From the NCBI RefSeq assembly GCF_011075055.1, contig NC_058145.1, positions 12,335,894-12,399,893 of the forward strand: DNA of 64,000 bases. The letters run 5' to 3'. This document shows, in pieces, positions 11,619 to 23,879 of the stretch. Each line of letters opens with the position of its first letter. Positions within the stretch are counted from its first letter, which is position 1. The notes below the pieces were generated by a model. The model was not told where the DNA came from. It saw only the letters and a list, made by a program, of their open reading frames with translations, and did not search any database. The position numbers and the translations under genes were made by a program. The DNA comes from Mangifera indica. Lineage: Eukaryota; Streptophyta; Magnoliopsida; Sapindales; Anacardiaceae.

Positions 11619-13731
11619 ATGGCTTCATTTACTGAACTGGGTTTTGCATTTTCTCCTTCTTTTTCGATACATCGGTACAAATTTCTTGCTCCTCACGTTC
11701 ATCTTTCTTTTTCTATAAAACCCTCTTCAAGAATTTCTACAAGAACCACGAACCACCATAAACCTTGTTTTATAGTCACTAAGCTGAGTAAAACTCGAGA
11801 ATTGAGGTTGCGTAAATCAGTTGAATTGGACCAATTTGTGAAAAGTGATGATGAAGAAGAAATGAGCGAAGAGTTTTTTGTGGCAATTGAAGAGCTAGAA
11901 AGAATGACAAGGGAGCCCTCTGATATATTAGAGGAAATGAATGATCGTTTATCAGCCAGAGAACTGCAGTTAGTGCTAGTGTACTTCTCTCAGGAGGGGA
12001 GAGATTCATGGTGTGCACTCGAGGTTTTTGAGTGGCTTAAAAAGGAGAACCGAGTTGATAAGGAAACCATGGAGCTTATGGTTTCAATAATGTGTAGTTG
12101 GGTTAAGAAGTTGATTGATGAGGAGCGTGAGGTTGGGGATGTGATTGACCTTCTTGTGGACATGGATTGTGTTGGGCTGAAGCCAGGGTTTAGTATGATT
12201 GAGAAGGTGATTTCATTGTATTGGGAAGTGGGAAAGAAGGAGAGAGCAATTTTGTTCGTGAAAGAGGTCTTGAGACGGCAAATTAGTTATGCTGAGGATA
12301 ATGGAGAAGGACAGAAAGGAGGACCAACCGGATATCTTGCATGGAAGATGATGGTAAGCCCTTTGTCTATTTTAGCTATATATGTATTCTGGCCATTGAG
12401 TTTTCTTTCTTTTGTTGGAAATTTGATTTTGGTTCTATATGTGCAACAAAATCTTTAACATCTATGAACGGCAATTTGGCAAATTTTCTTGCACTGCTTG
12501 TCATGTTTCAGGGATAACATTGCTAGAATATTTTTAGTCGAGTGGAATTTCTTAGCCTAACCATTGTTTGTGTTTGCTGTAATCTGTTTGCCATTTCAGT
12601 TTTCCATTATCTAGTATTTGAATTTGCTAAAGTGGTCCTTATCTCTTGTAATATGAATTTCTCTTTCAATTCTTTAACATGTCCTAGTATTTTTACTTTT
12701 TGCTTTTGAACAGCATGATAAATATGTATTTTGATGCCCATCTGAACTTTGTGTTTCAAGTTTCTGATTGTCGCACATGCTTCTATCTGTTATTACAAAT
12801 TATTCATCAAACAATGTTGTCATTATTGGTTTCTTACTGTATTACATTGGTCAAGTGAATTATTGCTAACCAAATTAATTCAATCTTATTATTTATTGCA
12901 AAATGTAATGATTTGGTGAATTTTATATGAATAACAACTTCAATTTGGTTCTGTCAGGTTGAGGGAAACTACAAGGAGGCAGTCAATATGGTGATCCACC
13001 TTAGAGAATCTGGATTGATTCCAGAGGTGTACAGCTACCTTATTGCAATGACAGCTGTAGTTAAAGAGCTAAATGAATTTGCAAAGGCTTTACGGAAATT
13101 GAAAGGTTATGCTAGGAATGGTTTGATAGCCAAACTCAATGCCGAAGATGTGAGACTTATTGAAAACTACCAATCAGATCTTCTGGTTGATGGGGCACGC
13201 TTGTCTAGTTGGGCAATTCAAGAGGGTGGTGCTTCATTTAATGGGGTAGTTCATGAGAGGCTTCTTGCAATGTATATCTGTGCTGGTCGTGGACTTGAAG
13301 CTGAAAGACAATTGTGGGAAATGAAACTAGCGGGTAAAGAAGCTGATGGAGACCTTTATGACATTGTTTTGGCTATCTGTGCTTCGCAAAAAGAGGCCGG
13401 TGTCATTTCAAGGTTGCTTACGAGACTTGAAGTTATGAACTCTTTGCAAAAGAAGAAAACTTTATCCTGGTTGTTAAGAGGTTATGTAAAAGGAGGACAT
13501 TTCAGTGATGCTGCAGAAACACTGACTAAAATGCTTGATTTGGGTTTGTATCCGGAGTATTTAGACAGGGTAGCTGTTCTTCAGGGACTGAGAAAAAACA
13601 TCCAACAATCAGGGGATATTGAAGCTTATCTTAATCTTAGCAAGCGCTTATCTGATGCAAGTCTAATCGGATCTTCTCTTGTATATCTGTATATAAAGAA
13701 ATACAAGCTCTGGATAATAAAAATGCTGTAA
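11619..13731 (+). CDS. PPR protein, chloroplast-type (At2g30100-like)
   Basis: Two exons, 11619-12353 and 12958-13731, joined in frame across a GTAAGC...TGTCAG intron (502 aa). The first about 60 residues are rich in Ser, Thr, Arg and Lys with few acidic residues, as in a chloroplast transit peptide. A short acidic run (D-D-E-E-E) follows near residue 75. Beyond it, pairs of helices with a PPR look recur: G-F-S-M-I-E-K-V-I-S-L-Y, then E-A-V-N-M-V-I-H-L-R-E-S-G-L-I-P-E-V-Y-S, then D-A-A-E-T-L-T-K-M-L-D-L-G-L-Y-P-E. PPR proteins bind organellar RNA; the target here is unknown. Length and layout match the plant At2g30100 type from memory, not from a search. Confidence 0.78.
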
Positions 13732-15308
13732 GTCACTCAGATGACAGCCATAAGATTCCTGATCCCAGATTTGTAAGGGCAATCTGGGAGCTTTTTCAAT
13801 TTGATTTTTGTATAGATATGGATGGCTTCAGGAGCAGTGTCTCCATCTTGGGGTCACCTAAATACTAGCAGATTTAATGGCTGCTGTATACATAATGTGG
13901 AATATACTTGGATAAATAATGACGGTAAAGCTACATATTTGTGCTGTGTGTGTGTACTCAGCATTCTCCGCTCTATATTAGCTTGAAATGTATCATGTTC
14001 TCCAGTGTTTCTAATTACAAGTCCAAGGTATAATTTTTCCGCTTGTATACAAGTAATTGTTATGTTTACTTGCTACCAAAGATTACCATGTGTAAATAGG
14101 CTACATGCAAAAGCTGGATTTACTTTGAGCTGCTTTAGTTCAAATTCAAGTTTAAATTGAACAAATTGAGTTCAAGCTTATGATTGGGTTCGTTTTTATA
14201 AAGTGAGTTGAGTCTGAAGCAATACGAACATTCAAGTTTGAGTTAATTTAGGTTAATGATAAAGTAAAATTGTTTTCCGATTAAGTTCAAGCTAACTCAT
14301 CTAGTTAAGCATTATTCAGACTGAGCCTGAATTGAATCTAACCCTACTTCATGATGTTATGGACACTGCGATTTAGCACAAAGGCTAGTACCAACCCAGC
14401 TAGGTGGGTGGGCAATTATAATTGTCTACAATGAGTCATTGTCAATCCATTTCATTTACAGGCTCCCTGAGACCCACTCCTACAGGTTGTTTTCACTTGG
14501 CGGCCCAATTTGTTAATGATATGAACACTAGGGACCATCGAGTGTTTTCAGGGTTTGCTTTGAGTGCCCATCATCAAATGTTGCCTACTAAAAGCATTAA
14601 AGAATAACAACTTGCAAGAAAAGGTTCCTCTGTTTGAACTATTGAATCATCTGTTCATCTTAGATCCTTGATCCAAGGGTTGGCGTTGAGAATTAGCATT
14701 GCCAAATCCCAGCTTTACTGAAAATTATTTTTTATGTTTTTCCTAGTCATTTTCATTATGTAGTTTATTATTAGTATATCTTTCTTTTTGTGTTCAACTC
14801 TTTTTGGTATTCTTTGCCAATCATCACGTCAAATCCTTATGATTCCAATATGAAGCGACGGCTTCATGGGGCCATGACCTCACATATTTTGCATATGGTT
14901 GAAAGAGTGGTGACTAAACTCGGTAAACTATAATTTACATTAGATTCTTTGCAAATTTTCTGCCGTCCTTGGCCTGTGAAATTAGTCTGTGACTCTACCC
15001 TCTCAATCATCAAGCAGTCCCAGCAAGAAAAACTGATGAAGACTGGCTGTTTCAGCCCTCTCTCAAATGGTATCTTAAGCACGTGATTCCATTCCTTGTC
15101 TGTTTGCTCCTTCCTGAGCTGGTGTATATTCTGTTTTAGATGGTTTGCAAGTGGCAATAATGTTACAACAAATTGGAAATGTTCAACGAAAATCAATTGC
15201 TTAGTCTTCCAATCACTATTAGAATATCATTTTGGGAGAAAAATAAAAGCTAACTTATTCAAACTTTGCAGGTTATTCTTAGATCTAATAGTGCTATTTA
15301 CCCAACAA
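13732..15308. other. Intergenic, with a degenerate repeat at 14110-14345
   Basis: The PPR gene's 3'UTR probably lies in the first 200-400 bases. At 14110-14345 the phrase 'gttcaagttt/aagctcaa' recurs on both strands, the low-complexity repeat type also seen at 31380-31950 and 61140-61470. No protein or RNA gene is recognised in the rest. Confidence 0.45.
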
Positions 15309-15317
15309 CAATTTGAA

Positions 15318-16134
15318 GACCAAAAGACTTATTCACACCCAAGGTTTGGTGTATTTTTAAACTCTCACTTGTAAGGTTTTAAAAACTCAAATACTCATAA
15401 ATCTGTTAAAATTCTTTGTTACTGGTAAAGGTAAAACTGTCATTTAACAAAAGAAAATTTAAAAAAACTAAAATTTTATCTTGTTTTCTCTAATTAGTTT
15501 AAAAAATTAATAATTTTTCTACACCAAACTTTGAAAAGTTAACATTTTTCCTTAGGTTTTTTCTCTTTTCCGACCACCTCCTCCGATTCGACCGACAACC
15601 GGTGCTTCCCACCCATCTTCTCGTCCCATCGCTTGGGAGAACTTGTCAACAGCTGAAGAAATGAAGATAGATGGATTCGTTTTCATCCAATCAAGAGACG
15701 AAGACGATTCATTTTCATTCGTCCAAGTAGATGATTCATCTCATCTCCTTGGCAGATGAAGATGAATTTATCGTCATCTCTTTATCGGACGAAGACAAAT
15801 CTAATTTCGTTTGTCGATGGCTTCTCTCAAGTGACTTAGATGGGAATATGGGTGGGAAGTGCCGGTCGTTAGCCAAAACGGAGGAGGTGGCTGGAGAATA
15901 GAAAAAATAAGGGGAAAAATGTTAACTTTTCATATTTTAGATTAAAAAAATTATTAATTTTTTAAACTAAACAAGAGAAATGAAAAAAAAAAATTTAATT
16001 ATTTTTATTTTTATTAAATAATGATTATACCTTCAATCTTAATAAATTTTTTTATAAAATAATAAAATTTTAAAATCTTACAGAAAAAAGTTTAAAAATA
16101 TGTCAAATCTTAGGTGGGGATAAATCTTTTGGCC
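15318..16134. mobile_element. Foldback (Mutator-like) element copy 2, with 9-bp TSD
   Basis: The ends are inverted repeats: the left reads GACCAAAAGACTTATTCACA and the right, on the opposite strand, GGCCAAAAGATTTATCCCCA. AT-rich arms of roughly 230 bases enclose a core (15560-15900) with GACGA, ATGAA and TCATC repeats able to fold on themselves. Flanking bases 15309-15317 (CAATTTGAA) and 16135-16143 (TAATTTGAA) match at 8 of 9 positions. A 9-11-bp duplication is typical of Mutator-superfamily insertion. No transposase frame, so it is non-autonomous. Confidence 0.85.
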
Positions 16135-16143
16135 TAATTTGAA

Positions 16144-19100
16144 CGATAAGTGGCTGTGCCCCCTTTTCTATTTGTATTTTAGTAAATAATTGGCACCACA
16201 TCTTTGTCACATGAATGTGTTTTTTAAGAGATTAAGAAATGAAATAAATATTACCTCCAGATGCGATCTACATATTATTGTTTATTTATATGATAAGATC
16301 GGTGGTTATGATGGGAACGTGCCTTTATGTAAACTTCATTATACCCATGATTTAGACATTTTACCATGTCTATCCATAAAGTATGAAAAGAGAGTAAATT
16401 ATTATTTTTTATTCTTAGGTGCGGGAAAATCCCAAAGTTTTGACTCCAATTACAGACTCTTACTTAAAACTTAATTTCGTAAAATAATAATAATATTAAT
16501 AATTAAAGAACTTAAACGCTATTTTCTTTCTAAAATATTAAAAAAATAATAAATTAGAAAAAACTATCGACCAAAAAAGATGCAATTTTGTCTGAAATAC
16601 TAAAAAATATATATGTAATCTTATAAAAAAAAAAATCACACATACATAGAGATTTTATATTTTGATAATTTCTAAAAGTGAAATAGTTTAAGATAATTTA
16701 CTTATAACTCTCGTTAAGTTGGATAATTTCTTCAAGGGTATATTGATCATAAGGTTGAGTAACCAATCCCACAATTAATGTACCAGATAAATCAAAGTTT
16801 AATCTCAATATAGGTTTGAGTCTTATAGACTTGTACCTAAGACTATCTTTTTGGAGATTCCAAGTAGGGATGACAACAAGGAGAGGTAGAGTCAAATATC
16901 TCATTCTTTGTCCCTATCTTTGTTAAATATATCAATCATCATCCTTGTTACAAAAATTATAAGGATTCTTTGTCCTCTATCTACGGAAAAAGTCTTCTCT
17001 CCATCCCCAAACTATGGGAAAAAAATCTTGTTTCTGCCCTTGTCCCTATACCCATAAGAAAAAATTTTTCTCTTAAATTTTTTAAATACAACATAAATAT
17101 ATAAATAACAAAATTAAATAAAACTATAACAAATCTATTATGTCAATTGCCACAAATTTTTAAACCGTATGTTTTGTTTTCTCAAATTATATGTGAATTG
17201 TTTTGTTTTCTAAGTATCTCCTATCAATGGCCAAAACTTTCAATGCAATAAAATGACTTGTGCTATACTTTGACATTACCCTTGGGTTAGATAAATTTAC
17301 ACCTATGTTATTCATTGGGTTGAGATTCACTTGTTTCATCATGTCAAAGACTCATCAAAAAAACAACTTTAACTCAGACCAATTTGCTTATGGGGGACCT
17401 TATCCCTTCTTCATCCTCAACTATAAAGAAATCGCATTGGCTCAATTTTTACACTCCCTTCTTACATAACACTTCCCTGATGAAGAATTTATGAATCATT
17501 GTCAAGTGATAGGAGAAAACATTCTCCACATCTCAATTATTACACCTCACTTGAATGTTTCATCAAACCACACAATCTTGTGTATTCTCCACACATGTTG
17601 CTCTTATCATAATGCAACAAAATAAAATGGTGACACTCTTTTACACCCATTTTATGAATATTCTCGTGCATATAATTTTTGTGAACTCCTGTTAGATAGT
17701 CATACAAGTTTTTGACTTGTGGCGCTACTAAATGACTAGAAGGATGCTAGTTACTTTAAATATAACTTCATTGTTGTGTCAATCTCTTACAACATCTTGA
17801 ATAATAACTACTTTTACCTTTAATAGTTAAATGGACATCAATGACTTTTAGACACAATTCATTATTATGTCAATCAATTATAACACCCTAAAAGATAGCT
17901 TCTTTTGTCTTATGATACAAAAGACCTCTTCCAATATATGCTCCCAAACATGCTCATTGGACTTTGCATGTTGCATGCCATTAGTCTCACTTGTTGCACT
18001 CCCATGTGTGAACTTTCCACTACTCACAATTCTTAACGTGCATCTTAATGACCCCAACATATTTTTACAATTGTAAAGTAGACCTCTTTGGCCAAAATCA
18101 TTTAAAAAGGAACGTCATAATGCTGACAACTTATTTCTCTTGTTTTGATATTAGTTGTCACAAGCTTAGAGTTTTGAAGCAATGAAATAACTTGGATTAC
18201 ACTCCAACATCTCTCTTGAATACCTATAGGGATGTCATTTATTGATTTAAGGTTTATTAGTGTCATCCTATCATGAAAATAACTTTGATGGTTGACTAAT
18301 TTATGCAGAGATAATCTAATAACTCTTTAATGTTAACTATGAAAACTCTTATAGACTCAAATGTCTCACACACACACACACCAAGTTTTCTACTCTTTTC
18401 ACCTAGTTGCAGAATAAAGTTGCAACACCCTACCTAAAAAAGTTTCCTGAAGTAAAGGAAGGGCTGATTGGTGATGATGAGACTCAACAAGTTTAATAAA
18501 TTAGGTGGTCCAAATGTTACTCCGTCTGAGTTCCACTTTGCCTTGCATGCAATTCAACACATTACTTCTTCCACTTTTTGCTGTTTACAATGAAGCAAGT
18601 AGTTAAGGTAAAGGTACCCTCATCATCATTAACCAACTGTCTCCCTGGTTGACCAGTACTTTCTTTCATATCCAAAATGGATGACGTGGCAATAATGCAG
18701 TGGGTAGGACTGGATACTCAAAACTATTTTGCTTTTGGAGTGAGTCACCTAAATCAATACAAAAACTTCTGGCAACCAAAACCGACAAGTTTAGAATAAT
18801 AAAGTTAAGGACCCTACCTAAGGTATCTTTTGAGGTAGATAGAGAGGGAGAGAGAGACTCACACAGTGAAAGAGAACTCGTCAAGAAAACGAATCTCTTT
18901 CCAGTTCACCATCAAAGAGAGAGCGAGAAAACGTTTAGTTTGAAAAATCTTCAACAATCTTATTTATCTTTTCCGAGAAACAAGCACCCTTTTGGGCTGT
19001 AACCTGCAACTGTTCTATCTCTTTCCTTCTCTCTTTTGCAAGGCAGAGAGGTAAATAGAGCTTCTTTATTGAAATCTTCATTTATATGCTTTTTTTTTTT

Positions 19101-19224
19101 TTTAAGGGGGGCGGGGATAAAGAGTTGAGATTTCTATATCGAAACTGTTAGTGTTAGAAATCTTATCTTTTTTCAAACGTGTAACTGCACATATTCCTGC
19201 AAAATAGTATATTTTGATGTGAAA
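16144..19224. other. Intergenic, then EOL2 promoter and 5' leader
   Basis: From 16144 to about 18650 the DNA is AT-rich with no gene recognised; short frames on both strands show no family features. A (CA)n run lies at about 18369-18382. The last about 500 bases are less AT-rich, include a GAGAGA stretch near 18840-18860 and presumably carry the EOL2 promoter and 5'UTR. Confidence 0.45.
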
Positions 19225-22200
19225 ATGCGTGGATTTAAGTTCACAGAAAGATTCAAGAGCACCCAAGTGCACGCTTTAAATTCACCGGAAAATAAGCTTA
19301 ACAATCACAAAATAACCAAATTTATTGGGTTAAAGTCAAATAAGAGCAGCTCTGTCTCTGTGGCTCATACCCTACTCCCGTTTGGACTGCCAACAACTGA
19401 CCTGATTGAACCAACCATTGACCCTAATCTCAAGCCCATAGATTATGTAAAAGCCTTAGCTCATGTTTATCAGCGACTCGAAACCTGTTTAGAGTCCGAT
19501 AAATCATTTTTATGCATTGAGCAGTATGCTTACTTGTGTCACTTAGGTGATGCCAAGTTATTAAGAAGGTGTCTCAGATCTGCAAGGCAGTATGCAATAG
19601 ATGTGCACTCAAAGGTTGTGCTCTCAGCTTGGTTAAGGTTTGAGAGCAGAGAAGATGAACTCGTTGGTGCTTCATCTATGGATTGCAGTGGATTCATCCT
19701 TGAATGTCCAGTGGTTGCTTTGGTATCTGGGTATGAACCAAATTCAGTCTATGATCATTGCAAATGTTGGGAAGGATGTTCAAAGCCAACTGAAGCACAA
19801 GTTGTAGAGGAGAATGAATGTTTGAATTCAGAGGAAGAGGAGGTGAATAAGGATTTTGCATTTTGTATTGGTGATGAGGAGATTAATTTTAATCGCTATA
19901 AAATTGCAGCACTTTCTAGTTCATTTAAGGCCATGCTATATGGTGAATTTATTGAGTCTAAAAGGGATAAGATTGATTTTTCGAAGGTCGAGATATCTGT
20001 TAAGGGACTGGGGGCATTGGAAATGTATAGTAGGAGTGGAAGAGTAGATTTGTTTTGCCCAGAGATCATTTTGGAGCTGCTTTCTTTTGCAAATAGGTTC
20101 TGTTGTGAGGAGATGAAGTCTGCCTGTGATGCTCATTTAGCTTCACTTGTTGTTAATATTGAGGATGCACTGATTCTTATTGAATATGGTTTGGAGGAAA
20201 GGGCAAATCTTCTAGTAGCTTCTTGCTTGCAGGTGTTGCTACGAGAGCTCCCGAGCTCTTTTTATAATCCAGAAGTGCTGAATATATTTTGTGGCCCTGA
20301 GGCTAGGCAGAGATTGGCCAATGTGGGGCATGCTTCTTTCCTATTGTATTACTTCCTGAGCCAGGTGGCTATGGAAGAGAACTTGACATCGTGCACAACA
20401 GTTATGTTGTTAAAAAGGTTAGAGGAATGTGCAACTGAACGGTGGCAAAGGATGCTTGCTTTGCATCAATTGGGTTGTGTGATGCTTGAGAGAAAAGAGT
20501 ACCAGGATGCTCAGTATTATTTTGAGGCTGCTGCTGAGATGGGTCATTTTTATTCATTGGCTGGACTTGCTAGAACGAAGTACAGGCAAGGGCAACAGTT
20601 CTCAGCCTATAAGTTGATGCACTCTCTTATCTCTGAGCATGAACCAATTGGGTGGATGTACCAAGAGCGGTCTTTATATAATCTTGGACAGGAGAAACTT
20701 TTAGATTTGAACACTGCAACTGAATTGGATCCCACCCTTTCATTTCCATATAAATACAGAGCTGTTGCAAAGGTAGAAGAGAGGGAAATTAGAGCTGCAA
20801 TCACAGAGATCAACAGAATCATTGGCTTTAAGCTCTCAGCCGACTGTCTTGAATTACGAGCTTGGTTCTTCCTTGCACTTGAGGATTATGAAAGTGCTCT
20901 GAGAGACATCCTAGCGCTGTTAACTTTAGAACCCAACTACATGATGTTTCATGGCAGGGTGAATGGAGGCCATATGGTTGACCTTCTCAGCCATCGTTTT
21001 CAGCAGTGGAGTCCAGCTGATTGCTGGATGCAACTTTATGATAGATGGTCTTCTGTTGATGATATTGGCTCTCTGGCTGCCATACACCAGATGCTAGTGC
21101 ATGACCCAGGAAAAAGCTTCTTACGATTTCGGCAATCTTTGCTTCTACTAAGGTATCTTTAACGATACTTACAGTTCATTGTCTTGTATAATTAGACTAT
21201 TATATACTTATAGTTCAGAAGACTGCATGCCTGTAAAATTGAGATCATTATTTTCTCAACTTCATCCTATTCCACATGTCCTCTTAGGTGAAAATCACGA
21301 TTTTTTTGTGAGACTATATACTAATCGTTTTAAACTGAATAATAAATCATGACCTCATGGATTCACTTACAAAATCTACTGTTAGCTGCATGTGTATGGT
21401 CAGTTGCATCCATTATATGTGTTCCTTTTTAGCCCTGCATATGCATCTTTCATTGTTTCCCTGGATGTTGGTGATTAGTTGTTAACATAGTACTGTTATT
21501 TTGCGTATAAAATGGGAATTCTGCCTTGTGGCTGTTGTCAACAATGAACTTATATTACCCAATAGCTTGAATAATATTGGGTGCCTATTTATTTATAGGT
21601 TGAATTGTCAGAAGGCCGCAATGCGCTGTTTAAGGTTGGCTAGAAATCATTCCAAGCCCAAACATGAAAGATTGGTATATGAAGGGTGGATTTTATATGA
21701 CACTGGCCATCGAGTAGAAGCTCTCTCTAGGGCTGAGAAGTCTATTTTAATTGAAAGGTCTTTTGAAGCCTTTTTCCTTAAAGCATATATACTGGCAGAC
21801 ACAAGTGTGGATCGTGAATGTTCCACTAATGTTATCCAACTATTGGAAGAAGCTCTCAAGTGTCCCTCAGATGGTCTCCGAAAAGGACAAGTGAGTTCCG
21901 AATGTACAGAAACCCTTTATCATTTGACCATGTGTGCCTTGAAGCACTTATTTCACGATATTTGTTACATTTTGCAGGCATTGAATAATTTAGGCAGTAT
22001 TTATGTAGATTGTGGCAAGCTAGATCTGGCTGCAAATTGCTACATAAATGCTCTTGGCATCAAACATACAAGAGCCCATCAAGGCTTAGCACGTGTATAT
22101 TATTTGAAAAATCAGCAAAAAGCTGCATATGACGAGATGACTAAGCTAATAGAAAAGGCACATAATGCTGCATCAGCGTACGAGAAACGATCAGAATATT

Positions 22201-23023
22201 GTGAGCGTGAGACTGCAATGGATGATCTTAAAATGGCAACACAACTGGATCCACTTAGGACATACCCTTACAGATATAGGGCAGCTGGTAATTTTATGCA
22301 CCAATTTTATGCATTTGGATTCTAATTGAAAATCTACCTTTTTTTGGTCTTTATTATTTTCCTTTGTTCAAGTGTGCTTGACTTCTTACATACAAGTACT
22401 AGCTGCTCTGTAACCTAAATACTTAATTGCATGTTGTAATCATCATGGGTGATGAATATTAAGATATTCTGGGTTCTTTCCATCTGATATATGCTTTTGC
22501 ATGATACATTTCACTTGATCTTGTCTAGGAACCTGTACTTGGATATTTTTTAATTATTTTCATTTATGGACTGATTCAGCAGAGGAAATTGAGTGAGAGT
22601 GTCTTATCATGTGGACTGTTTGAGTTCTGGTTAAAAATGATACTAGTGTTTCTGAGTGATTTGTTGACATTTATGTTGTAAGTGTTTTTGAGGAATTAGT
22701 TGACATTTATAATTTATGTCACTTCAGTAATTTTCATTTGTTACCTGGTAAAATCAAAACTTTTCTGACTTGGATTATCTTCATACTCAGTATTAATGGA
22801 TGACCAAAAACAAGCTGAAGCTGTAGAAGAGCTCACAAAGGCACTAGCTTTCAAGCCTGACTTACAAATGCTTCATCTCAGAGCAGCTTTTTACGAGTCA
22901 ATGGGGGACCTGGCATCTGCTATCCAAGACTCTGCAGCAGCTCTTTGCTTGGACCCAAATCACATGGACACGCTTGATCTGTATAATAGAGCAAGAGACC
23001 AAACCAATCATACACGTAAGTGA
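19225..23023 (+). CDS. EOL2: ETO1-like protein (BTB-TPR), EOL2 type
   Basis: Four exons: 19225-21152, 21599-21890, 21978-22287, 22791-23023; all junctions are in frame, 920 aa. The N-terminus (F-K-S-T-Q-V-H-A-L) is the conserved opening of the family. A BTB domain covers about residues 210-310 (F-C-I-G-D-E-E-I-N...A-M-L-Y-G-E-F). The rest is TPR helices, including L-R-K-G-Q-A-L-N-N-L-G-S-I-Y-V-D-C-G and L-D-P-L-R-T-Y-P-Y-R-Y-R-A-A. In Arabidopsis ETO1, EOL1 and EOL2 bind type-2 ACC synthases through the TPRs and CUL3 through BTB, directing degradation and limiting ethylene synthesis. Assignment to EOL2 rests on the L-P-F-G-L-P-T-T-D-L start and the L-D-P-N-H-M-D-T-L tail. A GTG six bases upstream is in frame, but the ATG at 19225 is the start. 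The gene is convergent with the receptor kinase; their ends are 0.86 kb apart. Confidence 0.93.
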
Positions 23024-23879
23024 GATTCATTCGCTTGTTGGCCAATGAAGTTATTTTGCATTGAAGAAGGCTATATTGCTAGGCTTTAGGGGAGAATTGT
23101 AAGGAATTCCTGTTCAGCTAAAATTTTCCTGGACTTCTTGAGCTTTATTAACATCCAACGAGTTTAGCCTGCAATAGCAGTGAGAAGAGAAATGAATCAA
23201 GAGAAGACTGGCGGGGGTATTTATATATACATTACGGAATTATGAGGAATCTGTGGAACAAAGAACTGCAAGCTACCACTCTGACCACTCTGGTGAAAAT
23301 TGTTAAATAGAATATATCCTCCTATTGGCATATAGAGATAGCAACAGTGTTCACTCACAACTTTTGATATTGTTCTTGGAAGCCTGTAGGATTCACAAAT
23401 TGTCTTTCATTATGAACAGATTTTTTTTCTTTTCGAGGAAAAAAATTAAAATCCATCTTGTAAATAAAGGTTATTAAAAGATTTTTGTCTCTTTTTTTAT
23501 TTGTTAATCCATTATTTTTTAGTTTTGAACATTCAGAAGACTGTATGTTCATCTGAGAAAATATTCTAAGCTGCCCAAGTTGATATTTGAAAGTAATGGC
23601 GGTAATTGACTCAACTGAGACGACCAACAGATGCATTAGCAGCCTTGAAAAGAAAGAATACACCCAAATTTATTGATGTTATAAATATAAACTATTTGCG
23701 GAAATTTATTCAGTCAAATTTAGATCAGAGGAAGAAAGCAAACAAAACAAAGCCATCAGGTCTCTCTCAGTGAATTACGATGACCTTTCCTCTAAGACAG
23801 TAACATCTAATCTACTTACCACTGCTTCTGAGACCAACAACAGAAACAGGGAAAAGAAAAGGTCAAGATCATTTGAAAC
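23024..23879. other. Intergenic between convergent genes
   Basis: Contains the presumed 3'UTRs of EOL2 (left) and of the receptor-like kinase (right). No further gene or repeat recognised. Confidence 0.6.
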